From positions 144,610,945-144,674,944 of the forward strand of contig OY856188.1 in NCBI GenBank assembly GCA_963693315.1: a stretch of DNA of 64,000 bases, written 5' to 3'. Below the pieces are notes generated by a model, which was not told the origin of the DNA, searched no databases, and saw only the letters and a program-made list of their open reading frames with translations. Position 1 is the first letter of the stretch. Each line of letters opens with the position of its first letter. The position numbers and the translations under genes are program-made. Origin of the DNA: Diogma glabrata. Taxonomy: Eukaryota > Arthropoda > Insecta > Diptera > Cylindrotomidae. Below are positions 28,001-34,303 of the stretch, piece after piece.

Positions 28001-31000
28001 CACCGTTTTTTTCTTGTGTTACACCGTTAAAAATTATTTCAAACAATTAACAGTGTACATTTTTAATAACTTTGTTCTAATACCTATTCAACGACATATC
28101 ATTTATGAAAATCGATTCAGTAGTTTTTCTACAATCGCTCGTCCAAATGCACTCACATCACAAAATAACGAAAAATTGAGGGGCACCCTGTGAAGATCCC
28201 TGGTCGAAAAAAAAGTTCTAAGAGAACTTGTATTTTTCATTTATGAAAGACTATCTATAAACAAAAAATAATCAAAATTAAAAGGGGTCAAGTCAAAACG
28301 TTGTTGAATCTGCGTGAAATTGCTTATATAAATAAGTTATATAAGTCAAATATTTAATGAAAATCAATGAATTTAATGTAATATCGACAGATAATAAATG
28401 AAATAAATTTTGTATTAAAAAAAAGTTTAAACTTACATAAGGCAACGTATCGATTGTTTCCATCATCTCACTACTATGCAAATCCAGAAATCGTAAACTG
28501 TTAATGAATTCCCATTTAGTTATATAATTTTCGTTTGTTCCGTTACCCGATTTTTTTTTTATTTTATTTTTTTCGTTCCAGAACTGAGAACGTACCCGAT
28601 TAATTTTTGCCTTTGCTTCTGGCATGCTTAGTTTTAATTCTACCGCAATTGATTCTATCGCTGAGTTTCTTTTAATTTTGTTGCTGTAGTCCGAGATTCC
28701 AATCTGCCATAAGCAGTTGTGTTTCTCATATAATTGGATAAGTAGGATTATCTCATCCCTCGCCCACAAATGTTTGGTATTATCCGTTTTTTAGTGAAAA
28801 ATATTTATATAAAATTAACTGCAATTTGATCAAACCGTTCGCTAACAGATTGAATCGCCTGATCAAGGATTTGAAAATAAAATTCAACTTCAAATTTTTG
28901 TTCAGGATTTGATATAATTTCGTCTCTACCTTCGTACGAAAAAAGTTGAGGTTTTCGACTAGGGCGCCTTGGAGCATCCGGGAAATTTAGTGGAACATCT
29001 AATTTTAAAGCTAAATATTTGCTAAATATATTAATTTTATGAAGAATATTATACCAAATAATTAATGAACAAATAAATACAAATTGAATAATTTTGAGAG
29101 ATAAACTATTCGCGTTATTTCTTTTTATTCCGTCCTTATCCTTGTCACTTCCTATTTGAAGTAAAGCGTCATAAATATTACCTAAACTACACATTAAGGG
29201 TTTTAAAGCTTCTATGCGGCTTTCCCATCTTGTCGTACAGAGTGGCTTGAGAGTCAATGTTTTCACATTCTGTTTCAAAATGTCCCATCTTGAAACAGAA
29301 CTAGACAAAAAAACATATAAACATTGGACAGTATCAAAAAAATTTACAGCTTGAAGTGAACATTGAACTGAATCCAGAAGGACTAGGTTAGCTGAATGTG
29401 ATGCGCATGGCACAAAAAATGCTCGAGGTTCTATTTGTTTAATTTGAGCTTGCATTCCAATGTTTTTTCGCTTCATATTTGAGCCATTGTCATAGCCTTG
29501 CACCCTGCAATCACTAATTGAAAATTTTAGAGAAGTTAGTCGGTCTAAAACTAAATTCGTTAAGCCCTTACCCGTCGTATCTGTAGCTTTTAAAAAACCC
29601 ATGAAAAGCTCCTTAATTTCATGTTTGTTTTGATAACTCTAACAATAAGTGATAATTGTTCATTGCGGCTCTGATCTGGAGTACAATCAATAATTATCGA
29701 AAAATATTTTGCACCTTTTATCCATCGATTTTATTTTGAATAACTTTAGACACGATTGAAATTAGTTCATTCTGAATGCTTTTATGCAAATATTTGTTTT
29801 GCGTCTCATTATTAGTTATCCGCCGTAGGTCTTCTGAAAGAACATTGTCAAATTCAGCAATTGCTTCTACTAATTTGAGAAAATTACCATTATTTTTGTC
29901 GTATAACCTGTCTGACCCACCCCTGAATGCCAAAGATTGCATTGAAAGAAATTTTACAAAAAAAATATAAGAATTTTTACACAGTGAAAAAAATATTTTT
30001 GGTAATAAATTTCGGTAATTAAAATATTTATTTTATTTTTTTATATTTATTTTTATTAATTGGGTTTTGGCGCCCTCCAATTTTAGCGCCCCGTCAAACT
30101 GTTCGTACTGGTCCATGGAAGCGCCGGCCCTGGATGCAATTTACCTTTTGATTCTGTTTACACGTTATAACTTGGTAAGTGATACATCACTTTGAAATTA
30201 TAAGATGACGTAAAAGTTATGTCTCATTTTATGAATGAGATGTTAGTTTAGACGTTATCATCGAGTGAGACTCATAATTTTTGGAGTGAGATTTCACTTA
30301 AATGATATCGTCTAATTGTACCTTAGTATTTTTATTTATTCAAGTTTAAGTTTTTGCAGTACTAAAAGTTGTGCATTAAACATGATACGTTGAAAATAAA
30401 CCGACTAAGTTTGTTTTAATTTATTTTATTTCATACTGATATCTAAACCGACATTTTTCGGATTATTTATGGTACAAAAAGTTGAACTTTAACGTCCTAG
30501 GACTTTATAAAATTTTATAAAGTCCTAGGACATAAAAGTTCAAATTTTTGAGCAAAATTTAAAACTCATTTCTTTTAGTTTAGTAAATTTCCAGTATGAA
30601 ATAAAATTTTGTATTTACCTCAAACGAAAAGCGTTTTTAAAGGAACTCACTAGTAATTTCGGCCTCGGCTGTAAACAACTAGCTCGTACTTTAAAGTTTC
30701 ACTTTTCGTTCTAGATAAATAAATAACTATTGTTATTGTGGCTTTTCTTGTTTGTGAATACATTTATTTATTTGAATTTTTTGTTTTGCAATGGCGTATT
30801 TAGGAAACGGTAAAGGTTATCACAGCTGCCACTATAATTTATGTTATGAATTGCACTAAACGCCTCGGCCTTTAAAAGCAAAACACAAATATTTGAAACA
30901 CTAAATAAACAACCTAGCTATTTTAAATACGTTGCTTGCTTATGTGGGTTTTAATAATTGATGAAAGAAGTGCGTCACGTAGTTAAAGAGTATTTCATTA

Positions 31001-33759
31001 TCTGGATTTTTGGCTAATTCATTTTAGTTTTGTTCCTGCAAATTGTTAAACAAATTTGCTTTTTATAACAGCTAAATATTTGTGTCGTTTCATGAAATCG
31101 ATCAGATCATATGTCAAGAAATGCAGCTATTTTGTAACAATGGGTGAGTCCGGTTGGTATAATAGTTGCCCAAAAGTACTACTCAAAATTGCATTAAAAT
31201 ATTGTTTTTGGTATACTACTCCAGATAATATTCTCTTTTTTATTTTTCAGTAATTTTGTTTTACTTCGGTCTGAACGACCTAAGTATTACATTCTTGAGC
31301 TCAAAGTGAAATTCTTACCCCACACTTTTTTGGCATTTCTCGACGTTTTAGGACCTATTATTTCTAAACAACCAAAAAAAAAATGTGTCTGTCTGTCCGC
31401 CGTCCGGCCGCCACAACCGACGAAATCTAGAAAACCGCTGGACGGATTTCAAAATTTTTTTTTTCTAAAAATAGGTTTACTCTATGGAAAGAGCCGAAAC
31501 TGTGTTTGATAACCGTACCGGAAGCGTGTCAAAAAAATCGTCAAGTGTGTCAAAACAAGGAAATTTGCATATTTTTTGCTTAAAAAACGTTCATTTTAAG
31601 TGTTTACGAGTAGAAACATTGAATTTGGAGAAATCTTGATAGTCGGGATTGGTATGTGAGACTAAAATCTAGATTATTACATTAGAAGTCTGTCAAAAAA
31701 ATGTTGTCAAGTGTGTTAAAAGATAGATTTTTATTTATTTTTTTACCCAATTTTTGGGAAAAAACAAAATTAATTTTTGTTTGAAATGAAATTTTGTTAT
31801 TATTATTGAGAATTATGGCATTATAAGTTTGTCAAAAAAATGTTGTCAAGTGTGTCAAAAGAAATATTTTCATTTATTTTTTTACCCCATTTTTTGGAAA
31901 ATAATAAAATCAATTATTTGTTTGAAATGAAATTTTATTATTATTGTTGAGAATTATGGCATTATAAGTTTGTCAAAAACATAATGTCAAGTGTGTCAAA
32001 AAACAATTTCATTTATGTTTATAGCCAATTTTTTGGAAAAAAATGTAGCTGTTTTTATGACGTAAATGTAATTGAAAAGAAATTATACATGGACATTTTT
32101 GAATTTGTTATAGTTTTTGAAATATTTCTGCAATTTCGAAAAAAAATTGTATTTTTGACTTTGTAATAATTTTTGCAATATTTTTAAAATTTTAGAAAAA
32201 TTTTGAATTTTTAAGAATTTTTGGAATATTATTGGAATTTAGAAATCACTTGATAATGATATGTGAACATATCGAAATGCATAGTGTTGAAATAAATTAT
32301 TTTTATTTATATGTTTGTAATACCATTACTGGTGGAAATAAGATTTAATTAAAATATTAATTTGTTAAATTAGATTTATCAGTTTTATATTTATAATTTT
32401 TATTTATATTAGTTTTGGATGCGTTCGGTTCTTAATTTTTCTGTTTTTTTTTTTCATTATACTAATTACGAAATACTTTATATTTTTTCACCTACATTTT
32501 TAAACGTGAACAAATTTTTAGATCATGATCTGTGATCCAAAAACAAATTTGGATCTCATTTTGTATGTAAAACTTATGCGGATCTGGATCACAATGTTTC
32601 ATGAAATGAAATGAAAAGCTATGATATAGCTTATTTTATTATAAATAAATCCTTCAAACATTGGCCTAAATTTTTTAAATTGCAAGAGCTATATTTCTAT
32701 CAATAAATTGTAGATAACAAATTGTGTAGAGCTTTTTTATTTTAAACATCAAAATGTTTTTGTTTTAGCTCATTCGGTTCTCCGGCTGTGAAGGCTTAGA
32801 TCATTCCGGATTAATGTAATAGCAAAAGTGGTGTATCAAGTGTTTCTTATCTGAAGCTTTCTTATATCTATTTAAAAATGTTTTGGGTCGTACAAAAAAT
32901 ATGGAATTACCAAAACTGTTATAATTTTTATCTACATAACCGACACCTCAGAACGCATGTTGTTATGGCCCATGTTGTTGGAACACAAATTGTTAAACCT
33001 CCCACACAACACATTTTATAAATAAAGAAAAAGAATTTTTAAGAAAAAGAATTGAGTTGTCCTTTGTAATCAAGACATAAAAATACATTTCTAAACATGA
33101 TCATAAATTTTTTGTTTTATAAAAAAATATACATGAGAAACTTACCTATATAATATTCTTTCTTGTCTATCTGCCTCTTGGTAAATTTTATAATACATAA
33201 ATATCATTACAACTCCCGGTATCCAAAAACTAACAGATGAGCTAACTACAGCATATGTTCGGTTTACATTAAATTGGCATATCTGAAAACATCAAATCAA
33301 TTAATAGGTAAAACGAATTCCAAAATCTTATTTACATTCGGATGTCCATTCAAAAATTGTAAGTTATCCGTTGTTGTATACCAGCCTAAAAATATTGGAA
33401 GAAATGATAAAAACGCCGGAGAACACCACACAACACACAACATGATTAAAACTTTTGTATAAGTCATAATGAGCGGATAGTCTAATGGTTGTACAATTGC
33501 ATAAAATCTGAAAATGTGATGCGTTAAGAAATTATTTGGTATTATTTAATATTAGATATACCTGTCAACTGATATACAACATAAATGTAAAATGCTCGCA
33601 GTTGAAAAATATACATCTAAACTATTCCATAAATCACACATAATTGGACCAAATAACCAATGACCAAATATTTCCACAGAAGCGTTAAATGTCATTGCAC
33701 ATAAAGCTACTAACATATCCGCCATTGCTAGCGACACAACAAAATAGTTTGTCTGCACT
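3882..33759 (-). CDS. Octbeta2R: Beta-adrenergic-like octopamine receptor gene (multi-exon, 5' incomplete)
   Basis: Class A amine GPCR expected in the plasma membrane of neurons and octopamine target tissues, coupling octopamine to Gs/cAMP (family knowledge). Five exons join in frame across canonical GT/AG sites and cover TM2 to TM7: LAMADM in TM2, [12 protein letters not shown] and DRF at the end of TM3, VVWCSPA in TM4, [10 protein letters not shown] in TM5, CWLPFF in TM6, NPLIYAY in TM7. Both cysteines of the usual TM3-ECL2 disulfide are present. The short third loop containing [13 protein letters not shown] and [11 protein letters not shown] points to Octbeta2R rather than Octbeta1R; the subtype is an inference. 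The TM1/N-terminal exon was not found. The exons carry no stops or frameshifts, so the gene looks functional although its intron is packed with transposons. Visible introns are 54, 53, 28,853 and 71 bp. Confidence 0.85.
4110..4292 (-). CDS. Octbeta2R: Octopamine receptor exon, third loop and TM6
   Basis: 183 nt. Acceptor atcctttag; donor gtataa directly after the first two bases of the Trp codon. It encodes [13 protein letters not shown], a short loop, [12 protein letters not shown] (G-protein coupling region) and TM6 with FLACWLPFF. The loop is short, unlike the long third loop of many other amine receptors. An open frame continues past the donor to a stop, but splicing to 4038 restores Trp-Tyr and the TM6-TM7 linker. 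Confidence 0.85.
4396..4757 (-). pseudogene. LINE-1st fragment: C-terminal end of non-LTR retrotransposon ORF2
   Basis: Reads [41 protein letters not shown] and [14 protein letters not shown], the usual C-terminal tail of Jockey/CR1-like ORF2 proteins after the RT thumb. It continues the protein broken off at about 11455, so it is the 3' part of the same LINE, separated by 6.7 kb of inserted DNA. The frame is open here, but the element as a whole is dead. The 3' UTR begins with gatctaggtccc reversed at about 4390. Confidence 0.8.
4795..5150. repeat. Short-period minisatellite, left arm (CATCGAAAATCATA units)
   Basis: About 20 imperfect 15-18-bp units of the form tcataNcaYcgaaaR. It is mirrored in the right arm at about 10130-10465. 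The Lys/Ser/His-rich open frame across it (4794-5165) is a product of the repeat. Confidence 0.8.
5560..6600 (+). repeat. Family A-related repeat in left arm of the composite insertion
   Basis: Contains gtgtgtcaaaaaatactgtcaagtg, the ttttacccaatttttggaa motif and a long run of ~50-bp aattttgaaaaaagttt units. It ends in aaatcaattcaatcaggcg, inverse of agaattctgattgaattgattt at about 8900-8925. Confidence 0.7.
6604..8286 (-). repeat. Family A copy in the centre of the composite insertion, with inverted outer ends
   Basis: Left edge acttcggtctgaaagaccta (6604 on) and right edge aggtctttcagaccgaag (ending about 8286) are inverse of each other for about 90 bp (down to gtgaaattcttacccccac). The interior from about 6830 is in minus orientation: AT-rich ~50-bp units, then three to four ~140-bp gacacacttgacaacattttt units, then the GC-rich gacggccggccggcag. 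Confidence 0.7.
8287..8890 (-). repeat. Family A partial copy (minus)
   Basis: Repeats the gacacatttgacaacatt unit, the cttaaaacgaatgttttttaagc block, gacggccgaccggcagac, and gtgggggtaagaatttcac. It ends at tttcagaccgg. Confidence 0.7.
8891..10470 (-). repeat. Right arm of the composite inverted repeat
   Basis: Inverse of 4795-6600: AT-rich ~50-bp units to 9310, the ctgcaacagcttgatatttccc block, family A motifs at 9480-9720, the tatactatagagtatagggc block at 9838, and the TTTCGATGGTATGA minisatellite at 10130-10465. It differs from the left arm mainly by small indels. Confidence 0.75.
10500..11455. repeat. Degenerate tandem repeat of GGCCANTAATGG type
   Basis: Units with ccattaatgggccag / ccaagtactgttaacc recur. 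The last three (starting about 11100, 11217, 11341) share aaccatagatcggccgat and are 117-124 bp apart. Earlier units are more diverged and are spaced by AT-rich DNA. No coding sequence. Confidence 0.6.
11456..12203 (-). pseudogene. LINE-1st fragment: RT motifs B, C and thumb
   Basis: Non-LTR reverse transcriptase, palm and thumb: [20 protein letters not shown] (motif B), FADDSTLL (motif C, catalytic Asp pair), then [19 protein letters not shown] and [13 protein letters not shown]. Frames break near 11860 (between VKEDLEKVV and the next block) and there is a stop near 11634, so it is inactive. The Jockey/CR1-like clade is inferred from motif style. Upstream parts are at 12960-13425 and the C-terminal part at 4396-4757. 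Confidence 0.85.
12204..12958. other. ~755-bp unidentified insertion within the LINE
   Basis: Interrupts the LINE between RT motif A (at about 13000) and motif B. AT-rich, with a GC-richer patch near 12690-12790. One 69-codon open frame on the minus strand (12735-12944) has no recognisable features. No clear terminal repeats or target duplication were seen. Confidence 0.45.
12959..13425 (-). pseudogene. LINE-1st fragment: start of reverse transcriptase domain
   Basis: From 13425 downward: [20 protein letters not shown], then a frame change in an A-run near 13285, then [38 protein letters not shown] and, after another change near 13085, [17 protein letters not shown] (motif A with its catalytic Asp). 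This is the N-terminal fingers and palm of a non-LTR RT. At least two frame breaks make it a pseudogene. Confidence 0.85.
13470..13800. repeat. Interspersed repeat, empty-site copy
   Basis: Collinear with 2283-2862 but without the 247-bp MITE; the site is at about 13636-13640. The 13676-13793 part forms the same hairpin with ctcggttgagaag and the centre cctcggcgttacgcgcctcagg. Confidence 0.75.
13931..14164. mobile_element. Palindromic MITE (234 bp)
   Basis: Ends attagtaaaacaacgta and its inverse. Arms of about 80 bp include ttttctgtctctaagag and its inverse. Loop about 70 bp with its own partial pairing (ttttctaaactg / cagttcagaaaa). Non-coding. Confidence 0.75.
14338..15200 (-). pseudogene. 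LINE-2nd fragment: RT thumb and C-terminal region with 3' UTR
   Basis: A 204-codon open stretch (15067-14453): [105 protein letters not shown]. This is the region after the RT catalytic core of a Jockey/CR1-like non-LTR element; it is 5' truncated. Farther upstream the frame continues to ITGGDDM but meets a stop at about 15097. The 3' UTR (14452-14350) matches 37140-37255 and ends at a poly-T run (14339-14350) that represents the poly-A tail. Confidence 0.85.
15405..15540. repeat. ~130-bp repeat shared with 25905-26030
   Basis: gagatcaattaaactcaagt, attggatttttttt, ggtttgaagtttctcagaaa and cgtgtttcggat occur in the same order and orientation in both places. The second copy lies inside the DNA transposon at 25169-28324. 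No coding is visible. Confidence 0.75.
15541..18839. other. Non-coding AT-rich intron sequence
   Basis: No recognisable gene or element. 15600-15860 has repeated GAAGCTTT/AAAGCTTC words, perhaps a decayed tandem repeat. Open frames at 15856-16134, 16541-16750, 17713-17901 and 18362-18550 lack family motifs and are regarded as chance. Confidence 0.5.
18840..19816 (-). repeat. Family A copy (minus)
   Basis: Reversed order of the family: attacaaaactaacacgaaat (tail block), AT-rich ~50-bp units, ttgacacccttgac units, tgacggccggccggccggc, gtgggggtaagaatttcac, ending at ctttcagaccgaagt (19816). It is shorter than the 41-kb copy, with fewer internal units. Confidence 0.75.
19817..20385. other. Unannotated AT-rich stretch
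   Basis: Two related words (aattctaaaa...attacaatgtttcttaaatt at about 19873 and aaattctgaagaaaattaca at about 20145, each followed by aagtgctcttg) suggest a degenerate ~270-bp duplication. The 86-codon open frame 20106-20366 overlaps this repeat and has no recognisable features. Confidence 0.4.
20386..21060 (-). pseudogene. Ty3/Gypsy-type pol remnant
   Basis: Read on the minus strand, from about 21000 down: [34 protein letters not shown], then [53 protein letters not shown]. The last items are the N-terminal RT motifs typical of Ty3/Gypsy pol (PVVLVPKK...R.VVDYRKLN...YPLP.I.D.L). Several frame changes and stops; no RT active site, RNase H, integrase or LTR seen. A decayed fragment. Confidence 0.65.
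21061..21466. other. AT-rich, no feature recognised
   Basis: Non-coding. At 21105-21170, gtgatgagttttttatcact and tctcacctaagtgagtc resemble the AAGTGA/TGAGAT words of the Harbinger termini at 23476 and 30322, possibly an old related MITE. Confidence 0.3.
21467..22760 (+). repeat. Family A copy with duplicated 5' end
   Basis: The first 156 bp (gtaattagtaaattactgcg...ccgtccg) is directly repeated at 21623. The copy then shows the full order: gtgaaattcttacccccac, ccgtctggccgtc, gtgtgtcaaaaaaatcgtc, one ~140-bp unit, AT-rich ~50-bp units, and the tail atgcatcgctgcccaaaact to about 22760, where it stops short of the family's 3' end. Confidence 0.75.
22761..23475. other. AT-rich, no feature recognised
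   Basis: No coding signal. aaagatcacttgtcaaat and cttgatctgagatcaaaaag (23220-23285) are mildly palindromic. It is the left flank of the Harbinger element. Confidence 0.35.
23768..23973 (+). pseudogene. Harbinger nuclease remnant, N-terminus
   Basis: Begins at the ATG at 23768 ([20 protein letters not shown]). A frame change near 23825 leads to [36 protein letters not shown] and SYTHFF. The Arg-rich block followed by W..W..(K/R)RK..G...L..EL...D...FF matches the start of PIF/Harbinger nucleases. The central DDE domain is missing; about 1 kb of unrelated AT-rich DNA follows. Confidence 0.65.
23974..25004. other. Non-coding DNA replacing the Harbinger catalytic core
   Basis: AT-rich with no sustained reading frame, lying exactly where the catalytic DDE region of the nuclease should be. 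24730-24840 has cgattaatc / gattaatcg inverted words. It may be an internal swap or a heavily decayed insert. Confidence 0.4.
25005..25167 (+). pseudogene. Harbinger nuclease remnant, C-terminus
   Basis: Reads [43 protein letters not shown] and a stop at 25165-25167. A tail of the type ..R..F..YF...G.V.WQ is characteristic of Harbinger nucleases. The transposon at 25169 inserted at the stop codon; its target duplication overlaps the stop. Confidence 0.65.
25757..25882 (+). repeat. Internal direct copy of the transposon's outer tip
   Basis: aaagcaatttcaatcaagttcagcaacatttt...gactcgaccc...tagatagcctttgataaatg repeats 25167-25275 (agcaatttcacgcaagttcagcaaat...gacttgacccc...) with about 15-20% difference by eye. 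It may be the edge of an older related element or a subterminal repeat. Confidence 0.65.
26102..26563 (+). CDS. Uncharacterised transposon protein, N-terminal part
   Basis: The open frame runs in frame upstream of the first TTG codon at 26120 (NATRHLVEK), so an upstream exon or start has been lost or is spliced in; no convincing ATG is present. Recognisable: [46 protein letters not shown]. These resemble the N-terminal half of a large, functionally unassigned protein family common in arthropod genomes. A stop at 26561 falls just after the next reading frame begins, so the protein is continued in another frame, by decay or a shift. Confidence 0.6.
   Translation, partial: SNATRHLVEKSKTLHKNNFQHSSATDKRGVSTTDINVVEQFYKSDEISRLLPGKRDAISFKKGDERIKTQKRLLLCSLNEAYVEFKNKFPDVKTGFTKFTSLQPQECIKLSQGVHNVCVCTIHQNMKLMIQHSKMSWITDAAFQNYKTLIDFV
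26550..27335 (+). CDS. Uncharacterised transposon protein, C-terminal part (putative RNase H-like transposase)
   Basis: 261 codons. A Cys motif CHTLKCNEC lies near residues 7-15. Then come blocks compatible with an RNase H-like fold: [20 protein letters not shown] (Asp101), [12 protein letters not shown] (Asp151), [14 protein letters not shown] (Asp187) and [15 protein letters not shown]...GGT (214-232). The spacing of strand-Asp elements and the location inside long TIRs make a transposase the best guess; the catalytic residues are inference. From memory, relatives often have Asp after the KGPC motif; this copy has Val, which might mean loss of activity. It ends with a stop at 27333-27335. 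Confidence 0.6.
   Translation: MTLFEDCHTLKCNECSKKHQQLEEKLLNDFDVKGILQVKYQQWNTTDRCNLDTLIETVEEFMKKFIYRLQILIPHNFIAKHQSTFIEEKKIRSRKCFVQGDFFENYGFIIQDAVQGYYYNNSQATIHPFVIFFKSATSEYIQHRSFILISDINDHNSTTVHLFITKLIEFFKTHINSNITNIIYNTDSAPSQYKNKHNLINLCHHKKDFKVDAEWHFHATSHRKGPCVGIGGTLKHAAHRYSIGSKDIIDTLKKLFEWALK
27336..27744. other. Non-coding interior of the D/D transposon
   Basis: AT-rich DNA between the end of the protein and the right inverted repeat. Nothing further seen. Confidence 0.4.
28340..28795 (-). pseudogene. Harbinger MADF/Myb-like accessory protein, 5' truncated
   Basis: From about 28790 down: [84 protein letters not shown]. The pattern LI.LYE...LW......Y.......A...IA..L......A..KI..LR..F..E..K.......W.F...L.FL is a MADF domain, the DNA-binding partner gene of PIF/Harbinger elements. 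It has no ATG: the frame meets a stop just upstream, where the hAT fragment begins. Convergent to the nuclease gene. Confidence 0.7.
28796..30132 (-). mobile_element. hAT transposon fragment (ZMYM1-like clade), 3' truncated
   Basis: The 5' end on the minus strand is CAGGGCCGGCGC (30132-30121), a typical hAT terminus, followed outward by GATGCAAT as a possible 8-bp target copy. No matching 3' terminus or second GATGCAAT is visible near 28790, so the 3' end seems lost at its junction with the MADF remnant. Confidence 0.65.
28805..29942 (-). pseudogene. hAT transposase, zinc finger MYM-type 1-like, frameshifted
   Basis: From 29942 down: [50 protein letters not shown] frame change near 29715 is followed by [20 protein letters not shown] (first catalytic-region Asp), then another change near 29605, then [56 protein letters not shown]. 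These are in-order landmarks of ZMYM1-like hAT transposases. The C-terminal dimerisation domain is absent. Two frame breaks and the missing 3' end mean it is dead. Confidence 0.8.
30133..30322. repeat. Right end of the Harbinger element
   Basis: Non-coding, with several AAGTGA/TCACTT and GAGTGAGACTC words. It ends in the inverted terminus TGATATCGTCTAATTGTACC. Confidence 0.7.
30323..31262. other. Non-coding intron DNA with a perfect palindrome
   Basis: 30494-30531 is a perfect 38-bp palindrome (GTCCTAGGACTTTATAAAA and its inverse), extended with mismatches to about 30478-30550. Otherwise no feature. The 65-codon open frame at 31056-31253 has no recognisable motif. Confidence 0.55.
31263..32245 (+). 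repeat. Family A copy (plus), 3' truncated
   Basis: Starts ACTTCGGTCTGAACGACCTA. It has gtgaaattcttacccc, ccgtccggccgcc, gtgtcaaaaaaatcgtcaag, three ~140-bp gttgtcaagtgtg units separated by attattattgagaattatgg, then a few AT-rich units. The tail block is missing. Confidence 0.75.
32246..33140. other. Non-coding intron DNA with a LINE 3' tail
   Basis: 32930-33012 (cctcagaacgcatgttgtta ... caacacattttataaa) matches the 3' end of the first LINE (4396-4440 reversed) in plus orientation. The rest is AT-rich with repeated gatctg/gatcc words near 32520-32600 and no gene. Confidence 0.5.
33146..33282 (-). CDS. Octbeta2R: Octopamine receptor exon, TM5
   Basis: 137 nt. Acceptor ttttcag; donor gtaagt. 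It begins with [13 protein letters not shown], whose Cys is the ECL2 disulfide partner. TM5 follows as [13 protein letters not shown] with the serines used for catechol/phenol hydroxyl contacts in amine receptors, then [16 protein letters not shown]. It ends within an Arg codon completed about 28.9 kb downstream at 4292; the protein reads straight through ([10 protein letters not shown]), which is strong support for this long intron. Confidence 0.85.
33336..33507 (-). CDS. Octbeta2R: Octopamine receptor exon, TM4 and ECL2
   Basis: 172 nt. Acceptor ttttcag; donor gtaaat after the Pro-Asn codons. It encodes [12 protein letters not shown] (second intracellular loop), TM4 with [13 protein letters not shown], then GWYTTTDN of the second extracellular loop. 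The phase fits the preceding exon, giving the DRF form of the DRY motif. The upstream intron is only 54 bp, typical of compact insect introns. Confidence 0.85.
33562..33759 (-). CDS. Octbeta2R: Octopamine receptor exon, TM2-TM3
   Basis: 198 nt, read from 33759 down. It is preceded by a pyrimidine-rich acceptor ending in cag and followed by donor gtatat. It encodes the start of TM2 ([13 protein letters not shown] with the conserved Asp) through TM3 ([12 protein letters not shown], whose Asp is the amine counter-ion) to VDR. It ends inside the Arg codon, which the next exon completes. The first base A finishes a codon from an upstream exon that I could not locate. Confidence 0.85.
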
Positions 33760-34303
33760 CTGAAAGTAAATAAACAAATACCGTTTTTATAACAACTTGA
33801 TTAAAAGTTTATGAAGCTTGGGAGAAAGTTACTAAAATCGAATGAAAATGTTGTGAACGCTTTACAAAATATGTAGACTTTTGTATCCCGTTATACAAAA
33901 CATTAAACAATTTTAGTTTTTGCAATTTAAAAATATATAAAATTTTTATTTTCAAATTTTATGTATTTTTACGCACAAACGAATCGTAAAACACATTTTA
34001 TATCTTAGTTATCGTGGATGAAAGTTGAACTTTACGCCTGTAAAATAAAATCCCGTTGCTATATAAAACATTAGTGCATTTTTCTACTTTGCCGCCCGTA
34101 AAATAATCGCCCGAAAAAAAATCATAAAATTAGAACAAAGATTTTTATACAAGTGATGAAAACGTCTCTTTTTGCGTGACTGAACGGTTTGTCCACGAGA
34201 TGCGATAGCGTCGAGTGGAATAAGTTCAGGAACGCAAAAGCGTTTTTACCACGCGTAGAAAACGCTATTTTTTCTACGCTTGTAAATATAAATGATAATA
34301 TTT
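33760..34303. other. Non-coding, upstream intron of the receptor (expected)
   Basis: No TM1 exon was found here. 34180-34260 has cgtctctttttgcgtg, gaacgcaaaagcgttt and aaaacgct words, which may be a small hairpin element. Confidence 0.4.

Larger units (their letters stand above)
25169..28324 (+). mobile_element. 3.16-kb DNA transposon of unassigned superfamily, ~580-bp terminal inverted repeats
   Basis: Left terminus AGCAATTTCACGCAAGTTCA and right terminus ...TGCGTGAAATTGCT are inverse, and the inverted homology continues inward to about 25755 / 27745 (tgacttgaccccttttaatt, ctgaatcgattttcataaat, gactgtcgggaatcag and their inverses). Flanks TATATAAG (25161-25168) and TATATAAA (28325-28332) look like an 8-bp target duplication with one mismatch. 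The interior carries the two-part protein at 26102-27335. The termini do not match superfamilies I can name by eye. It is inserted in the Harbinger element. Confidence 0.75.
23476..30322. mobile_element. PIF/Harbinger DNA transposon carrying nested insertions
   Basis: Termini GGTACAATTAGACGATATCA... and the exact inverse match over the first 29 bp, flanked by TAA (left) and TTA (right), compatible with Harbinger's TWA target. It contains the two Harbinger hallmark genes in convergent orientation: remnants of the nuclease (plus strand, 23768-23973 and 25005-25167) and a MADF/Myb-like protein (minus, 28340-28795). Two later insertions expand it: a 3.16-kb DNA transposon between the two gene 3' ends and a hAT fragment upstream of the MADF gene. 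The core without insertions would be about 2.4 kb. Confidence 0.75.
4293..33145 (-). other. 28.9-kb intron of the octopamine receptor, packed with transposable elements
   Basis: Bounded by donor gtaagt (33145 down) and acceptor tttag (4293). It holds at least two LINE fragments, a Gypsy remnant, a Harbinger element carrying two other DNA transposons, several family A copies and palindromic MITEs. Most identifiable TE coding fragments inside lie on the gene's own (minus) strand; the Harbinger nuclease and the D/D transposon lie on the plus strand. Confidence 0.8.
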
